This document shows positions 34,331 through 46,321 of a stretch of 64,000 bases of DNA, in pieces. Every line of letters begins with the position of its first letter. The stretch's first letter is position 1. Below the pieces are notes generated by a model. That model was not told the DNA's origin, did not search any database, and saw nothing but the letters and a program-made list of their open reading frames with translations. Source of the stretch: Trichoplax adhaerens (Eukaryota > Placozoa > Uniplacotomia > Trichoplacea > Trichoplacidae); assembly GCF_000150275.1 (NCBI RefSeq), contig NW_002060944.1, forward strand, positions 1,226,911 through 1,290,910, given 5' to 3'. The translations under genes and the position numbers were made by a program.

Positions 34331-37124
34331 GTATAAACTATAATAGTTTCCCTGGTAATTTTCATTTATAAAGTACTGTTGGAATAATCAGAAGTCGAAT
34401 AGATTTTTTAGCCAGTAATATACTATAGATATTGAAGATATACAATAGCGACTAGTTAACGGTCATTTCAATCATATACCTATGAATACTTGTAAATAAA
34501 TTTTCTACCCATTTATGCGGAAATCGCAAATGTATTCATCAGTTGCTTTCCAAGCCTATAGGATGCTTGTGAAATCTTTACACAAAAACATCCGCCATGT
34601 AGAAATTAGTTTCAGTTAGTTTTCAGCCATGTATAGATTACAATTCCAAAATCGGCAATTGTTGTAAATTCCCTACACGCTAATGTAGAAATTTGCACCG
34701 ATAATGATTAGCTATTCTTCGGTCTTATGCAAATTCAATCCTGAAAATCGGATATCACAATTTACTTTTCTAGTCTTTCATGTAAAAGTTGAAAATTTTG
34801 TCATCAGCATATAGTAAATAGATTGACTAAATAATGATCCTTATGGGAAAGGTTTTTTGTACGGAAATAGTACTTCGATGATTGACAATTGCGACATTAT
34901 CTCTACTTTGATACAAAAATAGAACATCAGTTTAACATCAAGGATTCATACAAGTATATTACTTTGTAGACTGATACGACCGAAATAAATTCGATATCAA
35001 TTTGTGTAGCGGTATACATTTCTAACATACATTATAATTTATTCTCTAATTTCTCGGTTTTGATTTCCATAGCAACTGTTAACAAAGAAACGCTATTTTC
35101 TAGCACCAAATGGAGCTCTGATTTAAAAAACCGCTTTTAGATAAAGAAGATATTCTGATTACATGAAGGAGGAAACCAAAGCTGCATACTCGTAATCTAC
35201 ATTAACTTGAAAAGACTACAGTGCAAGCAATATTGCAGTATTGTAAAACTGTGACAGCTTTGATTATATGTATATATTTGTTACGGAACTACGTTTCCAA
35301 TTTTCAGCTTGTGTTACAGTAGTTCTCTCATACTGATCATCGCATTATATTTATTGGTATTAAAGGTCTGTTGGACAATGACGGGCTACCGTTATATTTG
35401 TAATTTAAGATATGTATCTCGAATGAGTCATTAAGTTGGTATAATATGAATTCTGTCAATAATATTAAATGACAGTAAAGAAGATACGTGTTCAGGTAGG
35501 AATTCTTGCTTAGATCATACCATGAGCTATATTTTAACTTGTCATAATATCTTATAGTACTTAAGTTAATAATACGGTTTGACCAAGTAACAATCTGTTA
35601 TGTTTGTAATGCTTTAGCTGCGTTGCCCTCCTTTGATTGGATGTCTGCTGTTCACTTGCTTTATGCTATCTTATTTTAAGTCTAAGCAGAAAAGCTAGTT
35701 ATTGTTGCTTGCTATTACTTTTTCTTTTTTGTTATAGACTGCCAGTGAGAACTACTAAAATAATGTCGTAACCTAAAGCAAATTGTATTTTTAGCGACTG
35801 ATCTTTTGAGTATATCTACGAGGGCAGTTGTAGATAGTTTATGCCACTTAGACAGTGGTGATAATATTATATATCTCTAAGTTGATGAAAACATCCTAGC
35901 TTCTTTACACTATAATAATGATGTTGTTTGGTAATTGCTGAGTTGAATCTACTAATAGATGAGAAGCTGCAGATTGAAATTTAATTAATCAATAGCGAAA
36001 TCAATGAATTCATGTCATTTCTATTACTTACAAAGTAAAACCTAAGTCTATTATAATCGCTTATTTGTTTTCTATAGATTACCTGCTATGTCACCTTTAA
36101 TCGTCTGTAAATCCTAGTCTTGATATTAATACTTCAACTACTATCATTTAAATTTTAAAAATTGAATAATGGAAAGAGAAGATTATTATGCGAATAACTA
36201 TCTCATGGAACTTCATTTATGCTTAGGATACATACAGCACCTGTCCATGTAGCTAACAAGTATGGGTGGCTATCAAATAATTGTAATTCTATTTGACTGC
36301 TATGGGATCTTTTAATATATACAGTTAATGACAATTTTGCATCCGTAAAATCTCGTAAAGCTCAAATGAACGTAAAAACAATAATTTCAACTAAAATGAC
36401 ACAAATTTTTGTATGAATAAGAACATCTTATTCGGTATCTACATAGAACTCATGCTTCCAAAGTCTAAAGCCTTTCATTACAGCCAATTTATATGGTACT
36501 TTATCGAAGGTATTTGTTGAGAAAGAGTAAAGCATTTCCTGGATGATTCTCAAAGACATGAAATTTCTATTTTTTGTGTCAATGGAAGCAAACAGTAGCA
36601 TAGATAAACATATTCTCTGAGTCTATCCATATTCACCAAAGGCTACTATCCAATTAATCAACATTTAATTTTCGACTTGTTCTAATAACTGTCAATTAAA
36701 AAATTAAATGTTGCATATCGTGGTGCAAATGTATTCAAGATCGTTATCTAATTGCAATTTTTGGCCCTACTCTTAGCTTTTAACGCCAAATGAGAGTTTG
36801 TCTTATACCTTCAAAAGTATCTGTTGTCGAATTTGTTTTTTATGTAAAATATAAATCAATCAATGATTATTTTATTGCGTACAAATACGGTATTGAATTG
36901 CCGCTATAAGAATGCTGCAATACAGATATATTGGGTAGAATCAATACGAAACCACAATTGCAATCATGAATAAAGTAATTCAATCAACAAATAAAGAAAG
37001 AAAGAATATTTAGTAAAATTATTTTTGCCGATTTACAATGAGGATCGTTAGATATTCATGCAGGAAGTCCTCATTTCTAGCTAATATTTCAATTTAATGT
37101 ATTTTAAATTTTGATACTATTAAT

Positions 37125-37560
37125 AATTGAATATTTTGATTACGCAGCTTTAATTTGGAATGATATTTCTGACAGAATATTTAAATTGGATGCAGCTTAA
37201 CAATATACTAATGTATGCCATTCCTGATAAATTTAACGCTGTTTAATTTCTTGTGCTATTATAATTGAATATTTCGATTAGGCAGCTTTACTTTTAAATG
37301 ATATTTCTGACAAAATACTTAGATATAAGAGTGTATACTATTTCTAGTAATATGTACAAATATGACTCAGTTTAATATTCTATGCTACCCGTGGTGGGAT
37401 AATCAGATTTGACGCAGTTTAAATTTCTTATTTCCGGTCGAATATTTTTATTAATGCAGTTGAACTCGTATGTTATTTCTCATTCAAAATGTAGATATAA
37501 CATAGCTCAAATTGATACTATTTCTGGCTTAACACATACATTTGACGCAGTTTAAATTTT
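37125..37560. repeat. Degenerate tandem repeat, three copies
   Basis: The block GAATATTTCGATTA, GCAGCTTTA, then ATGATATTTCTGACA starts at 37129, 37267 and 37440 (spacing 138 and 173 bp). The last copy is the most diverged. Inner pieces such as GACGCAGTTTAAAT also recur. Confidence 0.65.
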
Positions 37561-38057
37561 ATATCCTTATTGATTGAGCCGTTATGAATAAGTAAGGTAC
37601 CGATATTCAAAGACTTGAATCACCGGAAAGAAATTTTCCAACAGTTTCTTCAAGCAATCTATGATGTTGCCTATAAATTAAGATAGCATTGCGTTGACAG
37701 GAATTACTTTCTTTCCTGATGTACAGTAGTTTTATTTCCGCTGTAGCTGCATTAAATGAGAATAAACATGTGGTAGTACCGGGCAACGTACGTATATAAA
37801 TAGAAATCAACATTTACTTAACCATTAAACTTTTCGATTCCTCTTCCTGAACAATCGCTGATAAGTTAATTGTGACATAGATGGGATGCTTTAACTTAGT
37901 GCCTTAATCGATTCCAAGTAGACAGGGTTATCTAATTTAACGACCAACCTTGCAAACTGGATCTAAGCGTAATCACAATCCCCTCTATCTTAAGAAATTT
38001 ACTTTCCGTATGATATTATAAGCCAATTGAACTAAGAATCCAAGTAAGTGACGAAAA

Positions 38058-38863
38058 ATGATGACCACTAATCATAATCTATCTGTGATACCGAACACTA
38101 ATCCAGTATGGATGGAATCCAATGGATTACCACAAAGTAATTTTGCTACTTTGAATCAAAATACATCAGCGAGATTGCCATCCATAAAAAAGAAGGTATG
38201 TAGGGAAGCATTGGAATAAATGTTTAGATATCAGTTACTATTTCCTTAAAAGTCTTGGCATAAAATCTTATTTCGCAAACGACATTATATTATATTTTTA
38301 ATGATCATTGCATGATTTTCATAAAGTAATAGCCTCTAGTCAAATTAAAATAATATTTTAAATTTTTATTGAAACCTTTCATGGTTTTCATTTCTAAACC
38401 TTATGGCTATCTTCAATGGTACTAGTTGTCCTTATTATTAGTTGTTTCATTTCAATGAAAATAATTTAATTTATTAAATTTCATATTTTTTACGTCATAT
38501 CTTGAATCTATTGATCAGCTAACTTGAAATGAAATTGTTTTGATCTAGATCGATTATTCTAAATTTGCGATGATGCCTATCGAAAAACCAGTTAAGAAAA
38601 TCTTACAACCACTATCGCAGTTATCCCCTAAAGCAAGCATCAATTCAACCGATCATAAAATTAGCGATGATACCATTGACGATGAGTCTTGTTTCACTTC
38701 AATGTGGGAGCAAAATACCATTAAGATAAAAGAAGAGTTTCTGGCTGCCTATCTAATAGAACTAGAAGCTGAAATTGCTAAGTTATCAGCTGAAAATGAT
38801 GTTTTACTCAATCGATTACGCCATTGGCAGTTCTACCAAACTCGTATGCAGCAAATGAAGTAG
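38058..38863 (+). CDS. PAR-bZIP-derived protein lacking the basic DNA-binding region
   Basis: Two exons, 38058-38195 and 38549-38863, joined in phase 0, give 150 aa. The C-terminal half is a leucine zipper (AYLIELEAEIAKLSAENDVL, then LNRLRHWQFYQ). It aligns with the zipper of the PAR-like bZIP at 53537-55505, which ends LREELACWRYYF. The segment where that gene has its basic region (NESAKRSREARK) here reads ESCFTSMWEQNTIKIK, without the invariant Asn and Arg and with almost no positive charge. Intron position and phase match the two other bZIP genes in the window. Known bZIPs of this type (for example CHOP or Id-like forms) block DNA binding of partners; the same role here is inference. A decaying gene is the alternative, though no stop or frameshift interrupts it. 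Confidence 0.7.
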
Positions 38864-39110
38864 TAATGCCAGATATCCAAGTCCTTTTAGGCTGGTGAAA
38901 ATAATCTTCAAATCGCTGATGATAGCCCTTCAGTATCTACTATTATCACTATATTACTGATATTGTTATAAAAGAGAAATTAAAGAATACATGGAACTTA
39001 TTTTCATGATCTTCTCGCAAAATTGTAGTTAACGTATATTAAATTCTTTTCAATTTTAACTAATTTGTAACATGTTACAGATAACTTTCAGTAAAGTTTA
39101 AATGCCTATG

Positions 39111-39840
39111 TAGTGAGTACCTTAAATTGGGTATGACATTTGCTTGTAGATGTTATATTATCGCTATAAAGCATAAGAAAATGTAGTTTTCCTACTATCT
39201 GTGATGTGTGTAATGAAGAATTATGTTCTATTATTTCTGTCTACGACGGTAAACCACTTTCAGCAAAGGTTAATAATTATGTAGTACGTATCTTAAATTG
39301 CGTATAATATTTGCGATTAGATGTTATTTTATCGCTTTATAGCATTTGAATATGTAGTGTTCCTACTATTAGTGGTGTATGTAATAAAATAATTATGTTC
39401 AATTATTTCTCTCTACCATTGTTTAAGTTGAGTAGTGTTCATCTTAATTGAGAGAAAGGAGCAAGAAAGAAACGTAAAGAAAGGCACTACTAAAACTGTT
39501 ATCTCTGCCGAAAAGATGGATAGATCCAACTGAGAATCGCGCAGACATAAGAGTCACCACCCTCAGTTAGAAATAAGTGTAATAAAATAATTATACTATG
39601 TTATTTCTCTCTATGTCGGTAAACATTGCGATAGTCCACGTCTTAAAATAAAAGTCAAGAGCAAGAAAAAACGTAAATAAAGGCACCAATGAAATTATTA
39701 TCCCTGCTAAGAAGATGGATAGATCTATCAGAAAACTGAATACAGATATAGCAGCCGCCATCCTCAATTAGCAATGGGAAGTGAGAAAGTAATAGAGGGT
39801 TTAATGAGTCGACACTCAACCGGAAATAGTTGCCACACAC
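39111..39840. repeat. Two interleaved duplicated blocks
   Basis: A first block (TAGTGAGTACCTTAAATTG and onward) at 39111 recurs at 39282, 171 bp on. A second block (GCAAGAAAGAAACGTAAAG, then GAAGATGGATAGATC) at 39461 recurs at about 39661, 200 bp on. A linker with TTATTTCTCTCTAC and GTAAAC words is shared among them. Confidence 0.7.
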
Positions 39841-42208
39841 AGGTTAACATAAATTACTTAGAAGAAATGGATTCTTGATTATAGATTATAAATCTTAGAA
39901 CTCAACGATAAGTACATTTAGAGCTACAAGCAGGCCTTTAGAAGAACGATAGCATTAGAGCGTTATTAGCGTTACCGCCATAATATTTATTGAGTTCTAG
40001 AGTGGAAATGAGCAGCATTTACAGCTTAAAAGATAGAATACTGTTGCGATAGTGTTGGTATCGTAAAGCTTATACCTTTTAGCTCAGCAATTAAAATGTA
40101 ATAAAGTAGAGGTTTGTCCTCACATCGAGCATATTTAGATACTTATATGTAGTTGGCTATGTACCTTATTATCGCTAAATTTAGTAGAAACTATTCTTAG
40201 TATGCTTCATACTGAGGATATAATTGTATATTTCATATTAAGACCTCAAAGCGGCGTTTTCAGCCACGAGAAGTAGAAAAAGGTAGAATAATGTAGGATA
40301 ACTTGTTTGCATACTTACTTGTGTTATGAGCTCTAAGCTAGGAACAGTGTTAACGAGAATAACTTGATTTCCTAGGTGATTTTCCATATATATAGTTTGA
40401 ATCTATTTATGAGATTGACAGTCGCTAAGAGTATATAAAAATATTCATAGCTGCGATTTTTAATCCTGCATTTAATAGTGAATAATTGCATTATCAGTTC
40501 ATGTTATAAGATGTTGATGAAATCAGTGTGATCAAGCTCGGATAATATTCCTATATTCCCATTCATATGAAGTTCTTTGATCGTAGAGCGTAGCACATGA
40601 TAGTACACTACCTGCTTTTTCTTTCTCATTTCTATATAACTCTCTTCTACTATGTATTCTATATTCTAAAACAATTCTCAATCATTTATTTTTGTTAGTT
40701 AGTTCTGCGACTTACCCGTGTTTTCGTTAAGTTATTCGCTGTGTCTGTTCTGTTCTACTCTGCCTACTCAATTCAATTCAATCATCACGTTTTTCCACGC
40801 TTTAGCCTTACAGAGTTTTTTATAACACTGACAGCAATCAAGAATATTATATCTCTTTATTATGTGTATTTTTTTGCTGTTATGATAGGCTGATAATTAT
40901 TCCAAACATCATCCGTTACATGCTATATACTACGGTATAGTTAAGGTGGCATATAATGTCTAAAAATAATATTTACCAATCTATGAAGAATTTTTTACCA
41001 GATATGAAAGGTATTATGCAAGAGCACTAACTTTCTATTTACTCATATCAGATGTTCTGTTATTGTAAAGATTCTATTTACTTTTGTGAACAAATGGCTT
41101 ACCTCTTCAATGAGGATGGTTTATATCTTGTCATTAGCTATGAGTAAGACAAGATTGACTGATTATTAGCATACCAAAGGAATAATCTTTCACTGCTTGT
41201 TATGTTTAAATCAAGAAGAGTCTTAGCGATTAGCTAGCCCAACAATCTTCTCCTTGATAAGAGGATCGACTAGGCAATGGAACTTAAAAGTCATCAAGCA
41301 TAGCCAACAAGTTAGAGATGATGGGAGTCAGTACACAGCGAAAAATACGCATAAATACTTCCAAAATGTTACCGACTAATCCTATTTCCTATCCTAAATA
41401 TGTCAAGCATGTAAAAATGTATATAAAATTGTAGAGTAGGATTTTTATTGAGCCTAAGTGAGAAAAGACAGCCAGTCTACAATAAAGTATGCTCTTTTCT
41501 AGTCTGTTACATAAAATGATGATGATTCATAGTCCGGCATCAAAGTTTAATAAACTATAAAGTGGATCTACAACTTCGAAGGAAGTTCGAGTAGAGTAAC
41601 CATTAATTAACATCCTTGTAGAACTTCTTCAATCATATAAGTGCAGTTAGTTCTACAGAACCATTAGAAAGCTCATAAAGACCTGGCAGTCCATTGCCTA
41701 TCATTATACATTAAAACAAGACATCTATAACTCTACAAATATTAACAAGAATTCAAGAAAAATTTTCGATATAAATTATCTACTTTATGGACGTACGCCG
41801 TTCTGCAATAAAACAAATTTTCAGAAGCCTACTGATCATGATATTACAACTACTACTATTAATAAAAAGCCTTTCTATTGAGTTTGGTAATAATGATTAT
41901 AATCCGTTCAACTAGAGAGTTAACACTCTAGGAAAGGAAACGTTCAGTTCAGTTATGTTTTTAATTTCTATTCCTTCTATTTACTTCCTTAAGATGAACG
42001 AAATCTGTTAGATTTCAACCTTAACCAGAGTAATAATAGATAACTATACCATTAATTGCGGTAATTTATGAAATATCTATCTATCAAGGCATTACCGAGT
42101 ATTCCTTTCTGGACGTCGACATACAATATTGATTCCGTTAATATTTACCTTATATCCTTAGACTAAGAGAATTGATTATTTAATATTACAGTCTCCATTT
42201 CCGGCATA

Positions 42209-43400
42209 GACTGTAGAGTAAAATATTGCTTTCCATGCTATATTGATTTTACTTTCTCAATTTGAAGTTATTTTAAATATACTTTAAGTTATCATAACTC
42301 ATCATTGCTTTGCAGATACTTTCATCCACTCGGAGGATAAAATATACTTTGAAGCATGAGGTACTTTCAAACATTGAAAAATTATCAATATATTTTCACT
42401 GATTGTTTAGTATAAATATAAAGGAGATTGCTTCCTTGTCTTGACCCAATGAAGTGTAAAATCAAAATTTTACTTTCAAGCATAATTAATCTTATTGACT
42501 GTAAAGTTAAACTATATTGCTTTGCATGCTGTATTGATTTTGCCTTCATACTTCAAAGTCATATTATGTTGTCACAAACCAGCTTCGTGACAAGGATAAC
42601 GTAAAACAAATCTCTAAATTACTATAGTCTTCCGGAATTCAGTATCCCTTAATTACCTCACAAGAATTTAGACGCCTTTGATTCTACGTTAAACTCAACT
42701 AGACAATTGAGAACTGCTTTATTCAACTATCTGACGGGCTTATATACCCTTCTACAGCAGCTAACATTCACAAGCCATCTTATAAAAATACTTAGGTGAG
42801 ATAACTAGTTTTTCACAGTCGGACTACAATATGTCCATTCACAGAATCATTTCAGTGCACATTACAGCACAGCATTAAATATACTGTAACACATTTATAA
42901 TTAGAGTAATTCTTATAGCAAGTAACTAGTTTTAATATAATATCACTATATTATATTAACCAAATTTAGATAGCTATTTCTTCACGGTAGTTCGTACCGT
43001 GACATATGTATGTTATGCAACATAGTCATATATTGTTTTGCAGATTCTTCCATCTACTCCAAGGGTGAAATATACTCTAAAAATATTATGATCACTAACT
43101 GTGCAGTATAAATGTGAAGCAGATTTCTTTCGTTGTATTGACTCAATGAAGTATAAAGTGAAATTTTACTTTCAAACATAATTTGTATCGTACCGCAAGG
43201 TAAAGCTGTGTTTACCAATTTATAACTAACTGCAAATTTCTTCCTTCCGTCGGCAGTAAAGTGGAACTTTATTATAGAACGTAACTTATCTTTCTACACC
43301 AAAGTACAATTTATCTTCCTTGATTATACAGTTTAATACAGATTGCTTCCTCTCATCCACTATAAAGTAAATTTATAAAATATTTTTAAACCATAACGTA
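42209..43400. repeat. 288-bp tandem repeat interrupted by a mobile element
   Basis: GACTGTA-G-T-AA-ATATTGCTTTCCATGCT-type sequence occurs at 42209 and again at 42497 (288 bp). GCTTTGCAGATACTTTCATC at 42307 recurs as GTTTTGCAGATTCTTCCATC at 43035. The second distance is 728 bp; subtracting the 435-bp element at 42570-43004 and one 5-bp duplication leaves 288 bp. The last copy decays after about 43380. Confidence 0.8.
42570..43004. mobile_element. Small non-autonomous DNA element, copy 1 (435 bp)
   Basis: The element starts TGTCAC and ends GTGACA, and is flanked on both sides by TATGT (42565-42569 and 43005-43009), a likely 5-bp target-site duplication. Each end folds on itself: the left end has TGTCAC / GTGACA arms within 42570-42592, and the right end has TCACGGTA / TACCGTGA arms within 42982-43003. 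It carries no protein. It interrupts a 288-bp tandem repeat and is matched by a second copy at 58525-59089. Confidence 0.75.
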
Positions 43401-44413
43401 AAATTATGTTTATTCAGCATATTTTTGTATTTTAGAGCTTCGACCAGATCAGCAGATTAGGTAATATGTATTTCATATTGGTATCTGCTATTTTTAGTTT
43501 CTATTTAGCATCTTATTTGAAATGCAAATCCTATCTTATGAGCACCTAATTTCTAGTTTCGGATGAATTAATTAAAGCATTTGCTCAAGTAATAAAAAGA
43601 ATTTCTATTTAACCTAAACTTTTGTGTATAATATAAGCATATTTTGTTTGACTTTGATATTTCTGTAAGTATAATTCTCAGCAACGTAAGTGCCTGAGCA
43701 GCATATCAGCAAATACAATTCTGTGGTTAACGAAACTATTCGAATTACTTTTATTCATTTAAAAACAATTTTCTGCAGTCCTTGAACAACTAAAATCAAT
43801 TAACTTCTGCTAAACTGGATAGGAACGTTGAAAATTGTAAAAGAATGAAGTAAGTTGGGAAGAAAACATTTATTAATCACATTGTCGTAACACAGGTTAG
43901 AAAAATATCTGATAAAAATAAAAAATTAAGATACAAATAGATAATTAGGCCTAAAGAAAGGGGAAATAAAGTAACTTTGCCCATGAGTTCATTGCAAAGT
44001 AAATTAAAGCAAAATAGTTTCCATATGAAATTTGTAATTAAAACACAGTTATCCGTAAATGAAGAGTAATCTATTTCTTGTACGATAGTTAGCATTTAAT
44101 TAAAGTAGGCAATGGTAGAGATTCTGTAGTGACTGTAACTTTTGATATACGTATCTCTCTTCAGAAATTTTGTGTTAATTGGCTTAAGACGGCTGTAGTA
44201 CGAATAGCACACTAAGATTTCTAATTAACATATTTTTTTACCGAGTGGCTAAAGTATTTCATGTATAGAGTCCGTAATGAAATGGATTATGTTGTAAGAA
44301 AGTTTGATCAAAAATTTTTTATTTCTTAAAGTTAAATAAGATAATCAATATAACATTTGTTTATGGCGAATGGAAATCATTATGGCCTAATCTTTTATGG
44401 GCTATAATGCTAA

Positions 44414-44743
44414 TTGTTAGCAAGGATAAAACACAATTGTGCCATATCCTATAATTTGCACATTATTTTCATGGTTACTTTTGCTACGGTAATCATGGTT
44501 ATAGTAAAATATTATGCATCAAGACAGTTAAGACTTTCAGAAATAGAAGGAAATACAATTAGATTGGCAATAATGACCTTATACTGTATTTTTAGTACTT
44601 CATTATTACTATCAATAATATTAAGAAATATATTTGCTATTGACGATGGACGTTGTTCTAATGTAACTATTATTTTAAATGGTAATTCTATGCTAACAGT
44701 AATAACTTGGTATATTAACTTTACAGGTACTTGTAGACTTTAA
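44414..44743 (+). CDS. Possible membrane protein or GPCR remnant, 109 aa
   Basis: The frame has two or three hydrophobic stretches (IIFMVTFATVIMVIV, LAIMTLYCIFSTSLLLSII, and a weaker one near VITWYINF). It could be helices 5-7 of a decayed GPCR, since intronless GPCR genes occur on both sides, but no DRY, CWxP or NPxxY motif is left. No upstream frame continues it. AT-rich DNA readily yields hydrophobic frames, so this may be chance. Confidence 0.2.
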   Translation: MLARIKHNCAISYNLHIIFMVTFATVIMVIVKYYASRQLRLSEIEGNTIRLAIMTLYCIFSTSLLLSIILRNIFAIDDGRCSNVTIILNGNSMLTVITWYINFTGTCRL

Positions 44744-45678
44744 AAGGCATTATAATACTACTGCCAACGTCAAAACTTATATCGAATCAGCAACTCTATT
44801 CCTAATTTCAAATACTATGGTCATAGCTCTCTCTCAATTGAATCATAGCTTATATACTGATTCTACCTTAACTTTATGTATGATAGGCTAAATATATGGG
44901 ATAAAAAAGTCAAATATTCCAGGATAGCGAATAAACTACCATAGATATTTGTTAAAAGTTATTATAATTGAATAGTATAATTATACAAGTGATAACAACA
45001 TCGAATCATCCTCTATGCTTTAAATTTAAATGCTAAATTGAAACCACTCAAATTTCAATTTAAAATACCGTTCACACGTTCTACTGCAAATAACGATAGC
45101 AAAAGAATTAAATTTTTCAATAATAGCAAGAATACGGTTATCCTCAATAATTAATGAGACGTTACACATGAACATGATAATACAGTTAGGCAAGAAATTT
45201 ATATTGACTATTTAAAGGAAAGCATACCAAGCAAACCTCTAGATGGCATAGATAAAGTGATGTTGGATCACTCATTTAGCGCATATTCTACGGCATAATG
45301 CGTTAATATGAACGCTATATGAAACCGTAGTCAGTTAAGTTAAGTATCCGCTGAAAATATCACTTCAAACTTGAAAGAAAATAATGTAATAAGTTTTCTC
45401 TGATTGTAGAATGGCATTTAGAGAATAAAATTGATTGCATTAGTTTTGAAATTGAAAAATAGCAAACAGCTATTAATATTACTCCAACTGATTTAGCGTG
45501 AGATTTCATAATTTAAGACCGCAATTAGCGATAGAATTATGATTTAAGGTCAGTATGGAATAACTAGAATAAACAATTTGATAAGTTTTGCGACAATAGC
45601 AATAGGCAATTGATTTACTCTAATCAATTTATTCTTCAAATTTACATTTTTAATTTTGACCATCCTATAATTGGCTAC

Positions 45679-46321
45679 TTAGGCAAGTGGAAGGTAATTG
45701 GAACGAACAACTTGGCTAGTTTTAGGATAGTAATAAACAGGCTGTTGATAATAGTGAACCAACTCATTCTTCAATTTCACATTCTGCACCTTTAATGTTC
45801 GATGAAGTCGTTCCAATTCGATTACACGATTAATCATCTGAGAATTGAGCAATTTCTTCTTGACACGGGATCGAGCTGCAGATTCATTATTACGCTTTCT
45901 TTTATTCCAATATTTGGAATCTTTCTGCTCACTTGGTACAGGAATTTTGCTTTTTCGAATGAATGATGATTTAATAATTGTGCTATTGGCAGAGTAATGA
46001 CATGATGGCTCGATAGAGCTATTAGATGCAGTTTCTTCCTTCTGCATTGTTCTCATAAGATTAATATTGTCTGGTCGGCTGATCTAGTCATAAAAACGAA
46101 GTTATAAAATTGAAATTTTTTAACTATTTATATTGTAGAAATTACTTTCGAACGAAATACATGATCAGACCAGAAATTAATTTTTAGCCATAAGTCAAGG
46201 AGTTATTCTATCATGTACAATTAATTAAAATTACATTTTTCATGCTTGGGTCTACTAACGGAGCTTCGGTATCGGCGTATAGAGTCGACTCCGGTTGATA
46301 GTTTGAGGAAGAATTTACCAT
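45679..46321 (-). CDS. PAR/C/EBP-like bZIP transcription factor (gene A)
   Basis: Two exons on the minus strand, 46321-46235 (29 codons) and 46083-45679, joined in phase 0, give 163 aa. The second exon carries VPSEQKDSKYWNKRKRNNES, then AARSRVKKK, a complete basic region with the invariant Asn and Arg of NxxAAxxSR. A short zipper follows (VIELERLHRTLKVQNVKLKN). The KYWxKRKRNNES motif places it with PAR-type factors (HLF/TEF/DBP/NFIL3, C. elegans ces-2), which bind TTACGTAA-like sites. The tail is Tyr-rich (YYQQPVYYYP). A TATATATATA run about 50-60 bp upstream of the ATG (complement of 46373-46383) could be its TATA box. Same exon plan as the two other bZIP genes here. Confidence 0.87.

Larger units (their letters stand above)
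31454..38057. other. Gene-poor AT-rich region with degenerate tandem repeats
   Basis: Apart from the repeat arrays listed separately, I see no gene. The short frames here (for example 33578-33781 + and 34010-34216 -) fall inside repeats or carry no known domain. Sequence 34850-37100 shows neither repeats nor coding signal that I can support. Confidence 0.6.
38864..45678. other. Gene-poor AT-rich region between bZIP genes
   Basis: It contains tandem repeats near 39.1-39.8 kb and 42.2-43.4 kb, one small DNA element (42570-43004) and an open frame for a membrane-like protein at 44414-44743, all listed separately. I find nothing else that I can support. Confidence 0.55.
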
